From Thermacetogenium sp. UBA4966 (GTDB lineage Bacteria > Bacillota > DSM-12270 > Thermacetogeniales > Thermacetogeniaceae): a stretch of DNA of 64,000 nucleotides. Location of the stretch: assembly GCA_002397275.1 (NCBI GenBank), contig DHAA01000040.1:1-64000 (forward strand), in the 5' to 3' direction. Below, piece after piece: positions 26,785-35,705 of the stretch (position 1 is its first letter; each line of letters begins with the position of its first letter). The notes below the pieces were generated by a model that saw only the letters and a program-made list of their open reading frames with translations, had not been told where the DNA came from and ran no database searches. A program made the position numbers and the translations under genes.

Positions 26785-27984
26785 CTAAAGGCTGCGCAGC
26801 GCCTCCGCCGGGCTTAAGGAAGCCGCCCTGCTGGCCGGGTAGAGGCCGAAAAAGACGCCGACAACCGCGGAAAAGCCCAGCGCCAAAAGCACGGTCCACA
26901 CAGAGACGAGCGGCGGCCAGTTGGCAGCCAGGGCGATAATAAAGGCGCCGCCGATACCGAAAGCCATTCCGATCAGGCCGCCCAGCAAGCAGAGGGCAAC
27001 CGCCTCGCCCAGAAATTGCTGCATAATATCACGCCGGCGGGCGCCTAACGCCTTCAGCAGGCCGATCTCCCGCGTCCTTTCGGAAACCGCCACCAGCATG
27101 ATGTTCATCACCCCCACGCCTCCGACCAGGAGGGCGATGCCCGCAACGGCGCCGATAATCAGGGTGAGCACGGAAGTGACGTTATTCACCATATCTAATT
27201 GCTCCTCCATCGTTGAGCCCATATAAGACACGCCGGGATGCCTTTTCTCCAGTATTTTGAGGCTGTCGGAGGTAGCCTGCGGCAGCGCCTCCTCGGAAAC
27301 CGCCACACCGCACAACTGGCTGATCACCTTGGTGTTGAGCATCTCCTGGGCAACGGTAATCGGCGCATAAACAATTCGGGAACTAAGAGCCTGCATCATT
27401 GATGAAGGGGATTTTTCCATCACTCCTACCACAGTCAGCGGCGTGTCCTGCACAAAAATCTTCTTTCCCAAAGCGCCCTCCTCCGGGAAATACTTTTCAG
27501 CAATCCCCGCATCGATAACCGCCACCCGCGAATGGGCGGTCACATCCGCGTCTGTCAAAAAGCGCCCCTGCTCTGTGGAACCATTCAGCCCTGCGAGCAG
27601 ATCGGGAGTCGTGCCGTAAAGAGTGGCCATCATCGGCTTTTCCTTGCTGTTGGGGAGGCGCAGATCCACCATCGGTCCCAGGGTTATCGGGGCCATCTTC
27701 TCCACCGCAGGGGAAAGCTCTTTGATGAGAACATGATCCTGCAGATTGAAGGTCTTGGAATCAGCTGTTTCATTCTTCATGTAGTTGGGACCGATTTCAA
27801 AGTAACGGTTGCTGCCCATAGACTCCAATTCGGACATGATCGCCGCCTCGCCCCCCTGGCCGATGGCCACCACCGCTATAACGCCGGCAATGCCGATGGC
27901 TATGCCCAGGGTGGTCAGCACGGCGCGCATGCGGTGTGCCTTCAGGTTATCCCAGACAATCCGGATCAGGTCGGCGAAGTTCAT
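26785..27984 (-). CDS. MacB-type ABC transporter permease
   Basis: A 399-residue permease of the MacB/FtsX superfamily. It has one N-terminal span (RAVLTTLGIAIGIAGVIAVV), a large extracytoplasmic MacB_PCD domain (about residues 45-250) and three C-terminal spans with the LVGGVGVMNIMLVAVSERTREIGLLKALGARRRDI signature region. The ATG start overlaps the ATPase gene by 38 bases. With the preceding ATPase and the HlyD-like adaptor it forms an efflux complex exporting peptides or drugs in Gram-positives. Confidence 0.92.
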   Translation of the reverse strand: MNFADLIRIVWDNLKAHRMRAVLTTLGIAIGIAGVIAVVAIGQGGEAAIMSELESMGSNRYFEIGPNYMKNETADSKTFNLQDHVLIKELSPAVEKMAPITLGPMVDLRLPNSKEKPMMATLYGTTPDLLAGLNGSTEQGRFLTDADVTAHSRVAVIDAGIAEKYFPEEGALGKKIFVQDTPLTVVGVMEKSPSSMMQALSSRIVYAPITVAQEMLNTKVISQLCGVAVSEEALPQATSDSLKILEKRHPGVSYMGSTMEEQLDMVNNVTSVLTLIIGAVAGIALLVGGVGVMNIMLVAVSERTREIGLLKALGARRRDIMQQFLGEAVALCLLGGLIGMAFGIGGAFIIALAANWPPLVSVWTVLLALGFSAVVGVFFGLYPASRAASLSPAEALRSL

Positions 27985-28657
27985 CGTTAGCCTCCTCCTT
28001 CACGATCTCCCCATCCCGAAAATAGAGAACCCTTCCGGCGTAACGGGCAATTTCCGGCTCATGGGTCACCAGAACAATGGTTCTGGCATCCTGGTGCAGT
28101 TTCTGGAAGATCTCCATAATTTCAATGCTCGATTTGGTATCAAGGTTTCCTGTGGGTTCGTCGGCAAAGATCACCAGGGGATCGTTAGCCAGCGCCCGGG
28201 CGATAGCAACCCGCTGCTGCTCGCCGCCGGAAAGCTCGGACGGCTTATGTTTGAGCCGCTCCCCCAGGCCAACCTGGGTCAGCAGTTTTTCAGCGCGCCG
28301 GCGGCGTTCAGCCGGCGATACTCCGGCATAAATAAGGGGCATCTCCACATTGCGCAGAATATCATGCCTGGGGAGCAGATTGAAACTCTGAAAGACGAAT
28401 CCGAATCTCTGGTTGCGCATATCCGCCAATTCATCATCCTCTAATGAGTTGACATCCCGCCCGTCAAGATAATACTCCCCTTCTGTAGGGCGCTCCAGAC
28501 ATCCCAGCACACTCAAAAATGTAGATTTGCCGCTGCCGGAAGGGCCCATAATAGCCATAAAATCACCATCAGGAATACTGACGGTAACCCCGCGCAGGGC
28601 TTCTACCGTAGCGGCGCCCATTCCAAATACCTTTGTCAACTCTTTAACCTCGATCAC
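27947..28657 (-). CDS. MacB-type ABC transporter ATPase
   Basis: A 236-residue ATPase of the LolD/MacB class. Walker A is [11 protein letters not shown], the Q-loop is [11 protein letters not shown], the signature is [15 protein letters not shown], and Walker B is [13 protein letters not shown], followed by the VTHEPEIA H-loop. All motifs are intact. The ATG overlaps the adaptor stop by four bases. It energises the downstream permease. Confidence 0.93.
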   Translation of the reverse strand: MIEVKELTKVFGMGAATVEALRGVTVSIPDGDFMAIMGPSGSGKSTFLSVLGCLERPTEGEYYLDGRDVNSLEDDELADMRNQRFGFVFQSFNLLPRHDILRNVEMPLIYAGVSPAERRRRAEKLLTQVGLGERLKHKPSELSGGEQQRVAIARALANDPLVIFADEPTGNLDTKSSIEIMEIFQKLHQDARTIVLVTHEPEIARYAGRVLYFRDGEIVKEEANDELRRPDPDCLG

Positions 28658-29868
28658 TTAGCTCCACCGCCTGTACCGCGCACCTTCTGTCCGTCTTTAA
28701 GCTTCGAGGGATCCAGAATAACCTTGCTGCCGCTTTTAATCCCCTGCTTGATCTCGGTATAGAGTTCATTGTTTTCCCCTGTTTCCACTGCACATTTTTT
28801 TGCCGCGCCCTTATCTATAATAAAAATGTATTTCTGTTCGCTTTCATTGACAAGGGCTTCATTGGCTACCAGAAGGGAGCGGCGCGGTTTAATCCGGTAG
28901 ATGACTACATCCGCCGTTGCACCGGGCTTGAGGCTTACCTCCCCCTTCTCTAATGTTATGTAAACTTTTATAAAGGTCTCGGTTTGGCCCATCTCCGGGG
29001 TGCTCACCACCGGTGCGATGCCGGAGACCTCTCCTTTGACTACCTGCTGCGGGGCGCCTGCCCAGCGCACCTCCGCCTCCTGCCCTGCCTCAATTCCATT
29101 GATATCCTGTTCGCTTAAGTTGGCGACCACCTGCAGATCATCCGGAGAGCCGACAGTGATCAGGGGAACGCCGGGCTGCACATAGCTGCCGCTTTTCGCC
29201 GCGACCTGAAGCACAACGCCGTCGATGGGCGATGTGAGCTTCCCTTTCTCCACAGCGGCGCGAGCGGCGTCGACTTGAGCCTTGGCCTGATCGACCTGAA
29301 GCTGAAGAGCGGCGGGATCCTGCATTTTCAGAGTCTCCGCTTGTGCGTTGGCTGCAGCCAGAGCCTGCTGCGTCTGAGCACTATTTTGCTGCGCGGCGGT
29401 CAGTTCTTCCTGCGAAGCCTTGCCCTGCTGTAACGCAGCGGTAGTGCTTTCCAATTGAGCGGCGGCCTCGGCAGCGTTTTTTTCAGCTGCCGCAACCGCG
29501 GCGGCTGCTTCCTGTTTAGCCTTTTTTGCATTGGACAAATTCGCTTCAGCCGCCTTCAGGGCATCCTGCGCCGCTTTCAACTGCTGCTGCTGTTCCGACA
29601 CATCCAGCTCTCCCAGCACCTGTCCCTTGGCGACGCGGTCACCCTCCTGCACGTTCAGCTTCAGCTTGGAGGACATCAAGGCTGCCAATTCGGCTGAATT
29701 CAACACCTCTGCTTTACCGGTGGCCAGAACCTTATCCTCATACTCCATTGTCTTAGCTTCCGCGGTCTTGACCTCGGTCACAGACTCCTTGCCGCTTTTG
29801 ACCACCGCTCCCACGATCACTGCGACAATCAGTAGAGCACCTAATGCTATCGCTATTTTCTTCCTCAA
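28654..29868 (-). CDS. Efflux periplasmic-adaptor-like protein (MacA/HlyD family)
   Basis: A 404-residue membrane-fusion-type protein with an N-terminal anchor (IAIALGALLIVAVIVGAVV), a lipoyl/biotinyl half-motif (VQEGDRVAKGQVLGELD), an Ala/Gln-rich coiled-coil hairpin (about residues 80-195), the second half-motif (LTSPIDGVVLQVAAKSGSYV), then beta-barrel and membrane-proximal domains. I place the start at TTG 29868, six bases after GGAAGGGGG; the open frame extends 30 bases further. In a Gram-positive it likely forms an extracellular collar on the MacB-type permease. The first gene of the efflux set is probably this one or the YIP1 gene upstream. Confidence 0.88.
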   Translation of the reverse strand: MRKKIAIALGALLIVAVIVGAVVKSGKESVTEVKTAEAKTMEYEDKVLATGKAEVLNSAELAALMSSKLKLNVQEGDRVAKGQVLGELDVSEQQQQLKAAQDALKAAEANLSNAKKAKQEAAAAVAAAEKNAAEAAAQLESTTAALQQGKASQEELTAAQQNSAQTQQALAAANAQAETLKMQDPAALQLQVDQAKAQVDAARAAVEKGKLTSPIDGVVLQVAAKSGSYVQPGVPLITVGSPDDLQVVANLSEQDINGIEAGQEAEVRWAGAPQQVVKGEVSGIAPVVSTPEMGQTETFIKVYITLEKGEVSLKPGATADVVIYRIKPRRSLLVANEALVNESEQKYIFIIDKGAAKKCAVETGENNELYTEIKQGIKSGSKVILDPSKLKDGQKVRGTGGGAK

Positions 29869-29929
29869 AAAGATCCCCCTTCCAAGCAGCCTCACCAAAA
29901 ATGATAGTATTTGTTAAACCGCGGCCCGT

Positions 29930-30634
29930 TTATAATCCGGCAGTGTTAAGAGTACCGGCTGCGCCGGTGAGCAATGCAAAAGCCAGCCAAACAATAAAGA
30001 GGCAAATCAACACCCCGTTGGGACGCTTCACCTTCATCACAGCGGCGGCCCCAATGCCGCAGAGGACCAGGCTCCACCAGGTAAAGGGGTTACAGGCGCT
30101 GAGAAAACTAAATAAAAAACCTGATTCAGCGGGCGAGAATACGGCCAGGGTTGGGCTCGCCTTCAACATGTTCTCCGCAGCCGTGTTCATCACCAGGATG
30201 CTGCCGACGAGGCCGCCGATCAAGGCGGGAACATAGCTGTAAACGCCGACGGCAAACATCTTCCTGAACGGCGCTTCTTTGTCGGTAACAGCGGCAAAAA
30301 TCTTCAGAATCAAGGCTACGACCAGCCAGGTTATCCAGGGCATAATAAGAGCAGAAACCATAGTGGTAACTGTCACAGACTGCGGGCCCATAGTCTTCGC
30401 CAAGATTTCTGCCTGCTCCGCGGACATCGTATCCGTCAGCTTTTCCAGTGTCAGCTGCGCGTACTCCTGGGCTTTGGGCAATGTGAGCCAGGCGATAGCC
30501 AGATTGATAATCGTCAGCGTTATACCCGCCGGCCAGAATCCCGGCCTCTCCGCGATCTCCTTAAAAGCAGCCCCCGGACTCGTCACAGCTTCAACCAGCA
30601 ACGCCGCCCAACTCTTTTTTTTCTCTTCTTGCAT
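29930..30634 (-). CDS. YIP1 family membrane protein
   Basis: A 234-residue membrane protein with a soluble N terminus (SWAALLVEAVTSPGAAFKEIAERPG, typical of the YIP1 domain in Firmicutes) and about five hydrophobic spans from residue 35 onward. The family has no defined bacterial function and often lies beside MacA/MacB-like genes. The ATG at 30634 follows GGGAGGGG; a TTG one codon earlier is possible. It is 61 bases upstream of the adaptor gene and probably in the same operon. Confidence 0.75.
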   Translation of the reverse strand: MQEEKKKSWAALLVEAVTSPGAAFKEIAERPGFWPAGITLTIINLAIAWLTLPKAQEYAQLTLEKLTDTMSAEQAEILAKTMGPQSVTVTTMVSALIMPWITWLVVALILKIFAAVTDKEAPFRKMFAVGVYSYVPALIGGLVGSILVMNTAAENMLKASPTLAVFSPAESGFLFSFLSACNPFTWWSLVLCGIGAAAVMKVKRPNGVLICLFIVWLAFALLTGAAGTLNTAGL

Positions 30635-30891
30635 CAACTATCCCCTCCCTTGGATCATTAAATACCTATTCTCCACAGACCGCATATTCTCCTATTACAC
30701 CACCCCCCTTAACCTAATCTCCCTTAAAGTTTTATCCCTTCAACACCATCATTATGACACCAAGCGTGAAAGCCGCGAGGCCGCTGCCGCCGCCTAATCC
30801 CTATTCCAATTGTTACTGCAATAATAACGCTCATACGTTAAGCTTATGTGAAGTGCAGGTTTAGCCGATCTGCAGCGGCAGGGTTTGCCTG

Positions 30892-31074
30892 CTATGCTTC
30901 CTTATCCTTGCGGGACTCTCCGGCGCCCGGCCAGCGTCCGGCCCGCGCCGCCGCCTCCCTCAGGATAAATTCGATCTGACCGTTTACGCTGCGGAATTCA
31001 TCCGCAGCCCAGTGCTCCAGCACTTGATAGAGTTTGGGATCAATACGCAGAGGGAATGCCTTTTTTTTGGGCAC
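30892..31074 (-). CDS. Small ribbon-helix-helix-like protein
   Basis: A 60-residue basic protein. FPLRIDPKLYQVLEHWAADEFRS followed by NGQIEFILREAAARAGR has the strand-helix-helix pattern of Arc/MetJ-type DNA-binding proteins. The sequence PKKKAFPLRIDP at the N terminus resembles the short Arc-like proteins that follow SPFH genes in Clostridia. GTG start behind GGGGGA. It lies 17 bases downstream of the SPFH gene, so it is probably co-transcribed with it; a toxin partner is not visible. Confidence 0.6.
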   Translation of the reverse strand: MPKKKAFPLRIDPKLYQVLEHWAADEFRSVNGQIEFILREAAARAGRWPGAGESRKDKEA

Positions 31075-31091
31075 CAGGATATCCCCCTGCC

Positions 31092-31934
31092 CTAATACAG
31101 GCTGCCTGTATTGATGATCGGCTGAGCTCCGCGGTCAGATATAATCGCCACCATGATGTTGTTGATCATGGCAACTTTACGCTCTTCATCCAGTTCCACG
31201 ATCCCGTTCTGCTGGAGTTGTTCGATAGCCATCTGCGACATGCCCACAGCCCCCTCCACGATCTTCTGGCGTGCGGCAAGGATGGCGGTGGCCTGCTGGC
31301 GCTGCAGCATGGCGCTGGCGATTTCTGTGGCGTAAGCCAGATGGGTCAGACGAGCCTCCATCACCTCTACCCCCGCCACAGCCAGGCGCTCCTGCAGCTC
31401 TTTGCACAGTTCGTCGGCTATTTCCTGACTGTTGCCGCGCAGCGAATACCCCTCTTCCTCAAAGTTATCATAGGGATACCCGGTCGCCACATGGCGCAGG
31501 GCTGTTTCGCTCTGAATCTCTACAAATTCCTCGTAGTCGTCGACATCAAAAACAGACTTGGCGGAATCCACAACCCTGAAAACCACCACAGCGGCGATCT
31601 CCACGGGGTTGCCGTCGACATCATTTACCTTCAGCATTTTACTGTTGAAATTGCGCACCCTGAGGGATATTTTCCGGTCGACGGATAAGGGCACGATATA
31701 CCAGAAGCCGCTCTCCCGCACAGATCCGATGTAGTTGCCGAAGAAGATCACCGCCCTGGCCTGGTTGGGCTGCACCACTCTGATCCCCGAAGAAAATAGA
31801 GAAGCGAGGGTGATGAGAATAATCCCCCAGGCGATTTGCTCAAGTATAAAGGCATAAATACCGATACCGGCCATCACCAAAACAACAAGGATCCCGATGA
31901 AACCATTGATCTTCCAAGCCTTTTGTTCTACCAC
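31092..31934 (-). CDS. SPFH/Band 7 membrane scaffold protein
   Basis: A 280-residue protein with two adjacent N-terminal hydrophobic segments (about residues 11-45) and an SPFH/Band 7 domain (about 48-225: VVQPNQARAVIFFGNYIGSV, VNDVDGNPVEIAAVVVFRVVD, EVMEARLTHLAYA) with a C-terminal helical region. Such proteins oligomerise in membrane microdomains and often partner with proteases. No NfeD or FtsH gene is beside it. GTG start behind AAAGGGGGT, with a consensus promoter upstream. Confidence 0.88.
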   Translation of the reverse strand: MVEQKAWKINGFIGILVVLVMAGIGIYAFILEQIAWGIILITLASLFSSGIRVVQPNQARAVIFFGNYIGSVRESGFWYIVPLSVDRKISLRVRNFNSKMLKVNDVDGNPVEIAAVVVFRVVDSAKSVFDVDDYEEFVEIQSETALRHVATGYPYDNFEEEGYSLRGNSQEIADELCKELQERLAVAGVEVMEARLTHLAYATEIASAMLQRQQATAILAARQKIVEGAVGMSQMAIEQLQQNGIVELDEERKVAMINNIMVAIISDRGAQPIINTGSLY

Positions 31935-31969
31935 AGCAGATACCCCCTTTATTTCAATTTGGTATTACT

Positions 31970-31998
31970 ATGATATCAATTTTAGTTGTAATTGTCAA
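31970..31998 (-). promoter_or_regulatory. Sigma-A promoter of the SPFH gene
   Basis: TTGACA (31998-31993), a 17-base spacer and TATCAT (31975-31970) on the minus strand, about 35 bases before the GTG start. Confidence 0.82.
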
Positions 31999-32154
31999 AA
32001 TAAGAAATACACCACCGGCCTAATTATGCAGCAAATCTCTGACATGTCTTAGATTACCATAATTAACGCCTACTAACAATAGAAAGTACATGAAACGTAA
32101 AAATCGTGTCCTCAACCGCTGTTTTTCGGTCCTTAACCGTCAAATTTCGTGCAT

Positions 32155-32181
32155 AAAAAAAGCCCTCAAAAAAAGAAGGCT
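32155..32181 (-). terminator. Intrinsic terminator after the flavoprotein gene
   Basis: On the minus strand, AGCCTTC and GAGGGCT arms (one mismatch) with a T-rich loop are followed by six T. The A-rich opposite strand gives it partial bidirectional character. It lies 28 bases beyond the stop codon at 32209. Confidence 0.65.
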
Positions 32182-32208
32182 GCTTTATAAAAAAATGATC
32201 ATCCCGCG

Positions 32209-33081
32209 TCACTCTTTTTTATCAAGATAGCGCACGGCGCTGAGGGCGGCGATCAACCCCTCCCCGGCAGCCTTTCCTGCCTGGTAGGGCTTGCCGGTGC
32301 AGTCCCCCGCTGCAAAAACCCCTGGTATGTTGGTAGCCATCATTCTGTCGACTTCAATGGAGTTCTCTTCAATTTTAAGCCCGGAAATGATCTGTTCCGC
32401 CGCGGCGACATCCCGGATAATAAAAACTCCCGCCACAGGCAGCTTTCCGTCGGGCAAAGCCACTCCTTCCACCCGCTCCTCCCCCAGCACGCTCAAGGGC
32501 TTAACCCTGTACACATTTACCCGGGGATCAACCTTTAGCTCACCCTGCCCCTTATAGGAGGGGAAATAATGCACCTTGCTGCAGATTTCAGCCAGGAAAT
32601 TCACTTCTTCTTCCGCTTCCGGCGATTCCCCGATCACCGCCACTTCCTTACCCCTATAGATAGGTCCGTCACATGTGGCACAGTATCCCAGGCCGCTCCC
32701 CAGCAGATCCTTTTCACCGGGGAGCAAGCGCGCCTGCTGAATCCCGGTGGCTAAAATCACCGCTCGCGAGCGAAAGAGGCGGTTGTCACGGGTCACCGTA
32801 GTCAATTCGTCCCCGGGATAGATCGTCTGCACACGTCCCCTTTCCAGCACTGCTCCCATCCCCTGAGCATGATCAAGTAATTTTTTCATCAAATCTTTGC
32901 CGGAAATTTCTGGGAAACCGGGATAGTTCTTGATCTCAGGCGCCTTCATCAGGCGCTCCGAACCGCCCTCCGCCCCTAATAGAATCACACTTTTCTCCCG
33001 GACACGGCAGTTCACCGCGGCGCCCAGCCCTGCGGGGCCTGTTCCTACGATGAGAATATCCCATAAGCTATCGGCTTCCAT
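32209..33081 (-). CDS. Thioredoxin-reductase-like flavoprotein
   Basis: A 290-residue flavoprotein of the thioredoxin reductase family. The FAD motif GTGPAGLGAAV is at the N terminus, the redox pair is in CATCDGPIYRG (about residue 135), and the C-terminal GVFAAGDCTGKPYQ completes the FAD site. The central NADPH region reads VIGESPEAEEE instead of GxGxxA, and no HRRxxxR motif follows. These features recall ferredoxin-dependent flavin thioredoxin reductases of Clostridia, but that assignment is inference. ATG 33081 lies behind AAGGAGG; the frame extends upstream without need. It follows the DUF1786 gene closely. Confidence 0.85.
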   Translation of the reverse strand: MEADSLWDILIVGTGPAGLGAAVNCRVREKSVILLGAEGGSERLMKAPEIKNYPGFPEISGKDLMKKLLDHAQGMGAVLERGRVQTIYPGDELTTVTRDNRLFRSRAVILATGIQQARLLPGEKDLLGSGLGYCATCDGPIYRGKEVAVIGESPEAEEEVNFLAEICSKVHYFPSYKGQGELKVDPRVNVYRVKPLSVLGEERVEGVALPDGKLPVAGVFIIRDVAAAEQIISGLKIEENSIEVDRMMATNIPGVFAAGDCTGKPYQAGKAAGEGLIAALSAVRYLDKKE

Positions 33082-33159
33082 CAGCACGCCTCCTTGTATA
33101 GTATGAGCAGCGACCGATATTAAGAGGATAACCGCCGCCGCTCTGTTTTCGAGCATATA

Positions 33160-34206
33160 TCATTTAGTAAGCGACAAGTATTCTTTGACCGCCGCCACGA
33201 GACCAAAGCTTCCGCTGAGCATCATATCTCCATAAGGGACCGCAAAGTAGCCCAGTTCATTAGCCTTATGGCGCTGCGGACCGGTAACGGCAATAAAATC
33301 AAAGGACTCCGCCGCCGGGGCGCCGGGAAGTACGGCACAGCCATGCCCCCCGTCATTATAAACCTCTTCATTGCTCACTTCACCGCGCACAAAGCGGCGC
33401 AGGTAGTCATCCAGTTTTTCAGGGGTGATTGAACCCGTATGGTGCTCGAATATCCCCCAGATGCGATCTCCCTTCAACAACGCCGCTAATGTGTGCTGAT
33501 TCCCCACATTGACCGCCACAACGCCGCTTTCCCGGCGGCCATTGACCACCGGATCCAGCAGAGCGCCCCGCATGGCGGCCGCGCCTGTGTCCATCACAAA
33601 GGCCTCCGGGACATCATGCCGCACTGCCAGCATCCTCGTCAGATAAGGAGGAACATTATCTTTATAAATCAGGTCGCCTAAGCGGCCGCCGTCCCGCAAA
33701 AATCTTTCCCAGTGTTCAAAGCGGAATTTGCGGTTGCTCCTGCCGATGATTTCCCCATGGTCCTGTACGGCGACAGCCGTGATCTCCGGCAAGGGGACGT
33801 CAAACAGGGACAAGGCCCTGCCTAACCTATCCACATCCAGGTCGCGGAGTTCAATTGGCAGGCAATGCTCGGGGCAGTCGTCGGCAAGCTCCACCCCCAT
33901 GGCCTCTACCTCACGCAGGTCGTCCCTCACCGTTTTTGCGGCGGCAGGGGAGGCATAGGCATGCAAGCCTGCGGCCAGATGGTTTTTCAGAGCCCTGACA
34001 AGCGGGCCGCCCCCCATCACATGACCGGCCAAAAAGATATCCTTTCCAACAGCGGTAGCCCCGGAAATCTTTCCGGCCACCAAACTTGTAGCCGAGGGGA
34101 GCACCAATTTGACACAGTTTTCAATCGGGATCCCCTCCTCGTAAAGGAGAATATCCTGAGTCCCCGCCCCGATATCCACCGCTAAAATGCGCTTATTAGT
34201 ACCCAC
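33160..34206 (-). CDS. DUF1786 family ASKHA-fold protein
   Basis: This 348-residue protein begins RILAVDIGAGTQDILLYEE, a phosphate-binding motif of the actin/Hsp70/hexokinase ATPase fold, and has a second one near FVMDTGAAAMRG. The rest matches the DUF1786 family, sometimes labelled a putative pyruvate formate-lyase activating enzyme, for which I see no radical-SAM cysteine motif. Function is therefore unknown. GTG 34206 is seven bases after AAGGAGG. It is upstream of, and probably co-transcribed with, the thioredoxin-reductase-like gene. Confidence 0.75.
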   Translation of the reverse strand: MGTNKRILAVDIGAGTQDILLYEEGIPIENCVKLVLPSATSLVAGKISGATAVGKDIFLAGHVMGGGPLVRALKNHLAAGLHAYASPAAAKTVRDDLREVEAMGVELADDCPEHCLPIELRDLDVDRLGRALSLFDVPLPEITAVAVQDHGEIIGRSNRKFRFEHWERFLRDGGRLGDLIYKDNVPPYLTRMLAVRHDVPEAFVMDTGAAAMRGALLDPVVNGRRESGVVAVNVGNQHTLAALLKGDRIWGIFEHHTGSITPEKLDDYLRRFVRGEVSNEEVYNDGGHGCAVLPGAPAAESFDFIAVTGPQRHKANELGYFAVPYGDMMLSGSFGLVAAVKEYLSLTK

Positions 34207-34244
34207 AAATAGGCCTCCTTGAAAAAGCAACTCGGATTTATATC

Positions 34245-34682
34245 TTAAAACAGACTGTAGTCGAAAATACGCTCGCCGATCTTTGCCCGGCGAAAAGTAA
34301 TATTATAGAAAACCCTCTCCTTGAGCTGCTCCGCCTCCCGGCAGCGCTGCATAATGCTCGAACACTGCTCCCAAAAGCCGGGGAAAGCCCTTAAAGTCCC
34401 CCCCAAATTGCGATAAATATGCTTGCCCTTTTCAGTTAGCCGAAAACCGTTCTCTCCTTTTTGCACAAGCCCTTCTGCAATCAATTCATCGAAGACACGC
34501 TGCAGGCTGCAGCTGTATGCGCCGGTCCGCTTTCTCACAAAATCGTAGAAACCGAGAGCCTGCTCTTCGCTGCAGGCTGCGCTTACCAAAAAGAGCAGGT
34601 TGTGAATTGCCGCCGCCTCTTGAAATTTATAATGCATCAGCAAACGCAAAAGCAACATATGCTGCACTGTATAAAGAATCAA
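34245..34682 (-). CDS. Hypothetical protein with a possible winged helix
   Basis: I do not recognise the family. The 145-residue protein is largely helical. The middle (about residues 55-92: SCSLQRVFDELIAEGLVQKGE, NGFRLTEKGKHIYRNLG) has the helix-helix-wing look of a small winged-helix regulator. TTG start ten bases after AAGGAG. It precedes the DUF1786 gene on the same strand by about 40 bases and may share its transcript or regulate it. Confidence 0.5.
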   Translation of the reverse strand: MILYTVQHMLLLRLLMHYKFQEAAAIHNLLFLVSAACSEEQALGFYDFVRKRTGAYSCSLQRVFDELIAEGLVQKGENGFRLTEKGKHIYRNLGGTLRAFPGFWEQCSSIMQRCREAEQLKERVFYNITFRRAKIGERIFDYSLF

Positions 34683-34868
34683 GCGTCTGCAACTCCTTAC
34701 TGCTGCCAGGCAACCCTTTTGGTTATTCGGGTTTTATTGTTCGCAGGAAATCGCATACTTGATGGATGGCTTATACCTGGTTTCAATTGCCTTTTGTTCC
34801 CGGCAATTCTATATCTTTTCGGTAAATTTCTTCTTATAGATATTAATTTCCTGCAAAGAGAATTAATA

Positions 34869-35705
34869 TTATATCTTTTTAAACTCTTGGCGCAGCATCT
34901 CTGATAACGGTCCGGGGCCGCCCCTCCCTACAGAGTTCCCGTTGAATGAAACCAGCGGCATCACACCCAGGAGAGAATTGGTCAAAAAAGCCTCTTCTGC
35001 GCGGCGGAAATCATCCGGATAAACCTTTGCCTGGTAAGCCGTAATCCCTAAACGCTCAGCCAGTAACAGAACCTGAGCGCGCATGATCCCAGGCAGCAGA
35101 CCACATTCAGGAGGTGGCGTCGTCAGTTTTCCATTAATAACAAGAAAAACATTGCTGGTCGTACCCTCGGCTATCTCCCCCATATAGTTGCGGAAAATGC
35201 CCTCATTTGCTCCTGCGCTAGAAGCTTCCACTCTTCCCAGGACATTTTCCAAACAGTTGAGAGACTTCAGCTGTACAAGCGGTGAAAGGTGGCTGCGGGG
35301 AAAACTGATCAAACAGGCGCTGAACCCCTTCTCATAAGATTCTTCAGGGTATGGCTCACCTGTATACCCGGTTACCACAACAGTTGCTGTGCTGTCGCAC
35401 GGAGGAAACAGCCCTCTACCCGGAAATTCCCCCCTGGATACAGTTAGCCGCAGAGTACCGGTTTCCAGCAGTGCAGAGCCCTCACGCACCCCTGTGCATA
35501 TCTCTTCATGAGGGAAAGAAATACCCAATACAGCACACCCGTTACGAAGCCGTGCCAGGTGCTCCTTCCAGTAAAGGGGTTGGCCACTCCGCAGGCGCAT
35601 TGTTTCAAATAACCCGTCTCCATAGAGAAAACCCCTTTCCTGCACACCCAGCGAAGGCCTTAAAGGCTCGACAAACTTACCGTTTACCCAGGCAATACCT
35701 GACAT
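34869..35705 (-). CDS. pabC: 4-amino-4-deoxychorismate lyase
   Basis: PabC releases pyruvate from aminodeoxychorismate to give p-aminobenzoate for folate. The 278-residue class IV PLP protein shows AWVNGKFV, RGFLYGDGLFETMRL, the PLP-lysine region VQLKSLNCLENVLGR and EGTTSNVFLVING. It is homologous to ilvE in this window, but the adjacent pabB decides the role; a D-amino-acid aminotransferase activity is an alternative. Its start overlaps pabB by 22 bases. Confidence 0.9.
   Translation of the reverse strand: MSGIAWVNGKFVEPLRPSLGVQERGFLYGDGLFETMRLRSGQPLYWKEHLARLRNGCAVLGISFPHEEICTGVREGSALLETGTLRLTVSRGEFPGRGLFPPCDSTATVVVTGYTGEPYPEESYEKGFSACLISFPRSHLSPLVQLKSLNCLENVLGRVEASSAGANEGIFRNYMGEIAEGTTSNVFLVINGKLTTPPPECGLLPGIMRAQVLLLAERLGITAYQAKVYPDDFRRAEEAFLTNSLLGVMPLVSFNGNSVGRGGPGPLSEMLRQEFKKI

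Noticed and set aside
34840..34869. ATATTAATT/AATTAATAT inverted repeat at the pabC stop as a terminator
   Set aside because: The stem is AT-only and has no T-run after it on the minus strand.
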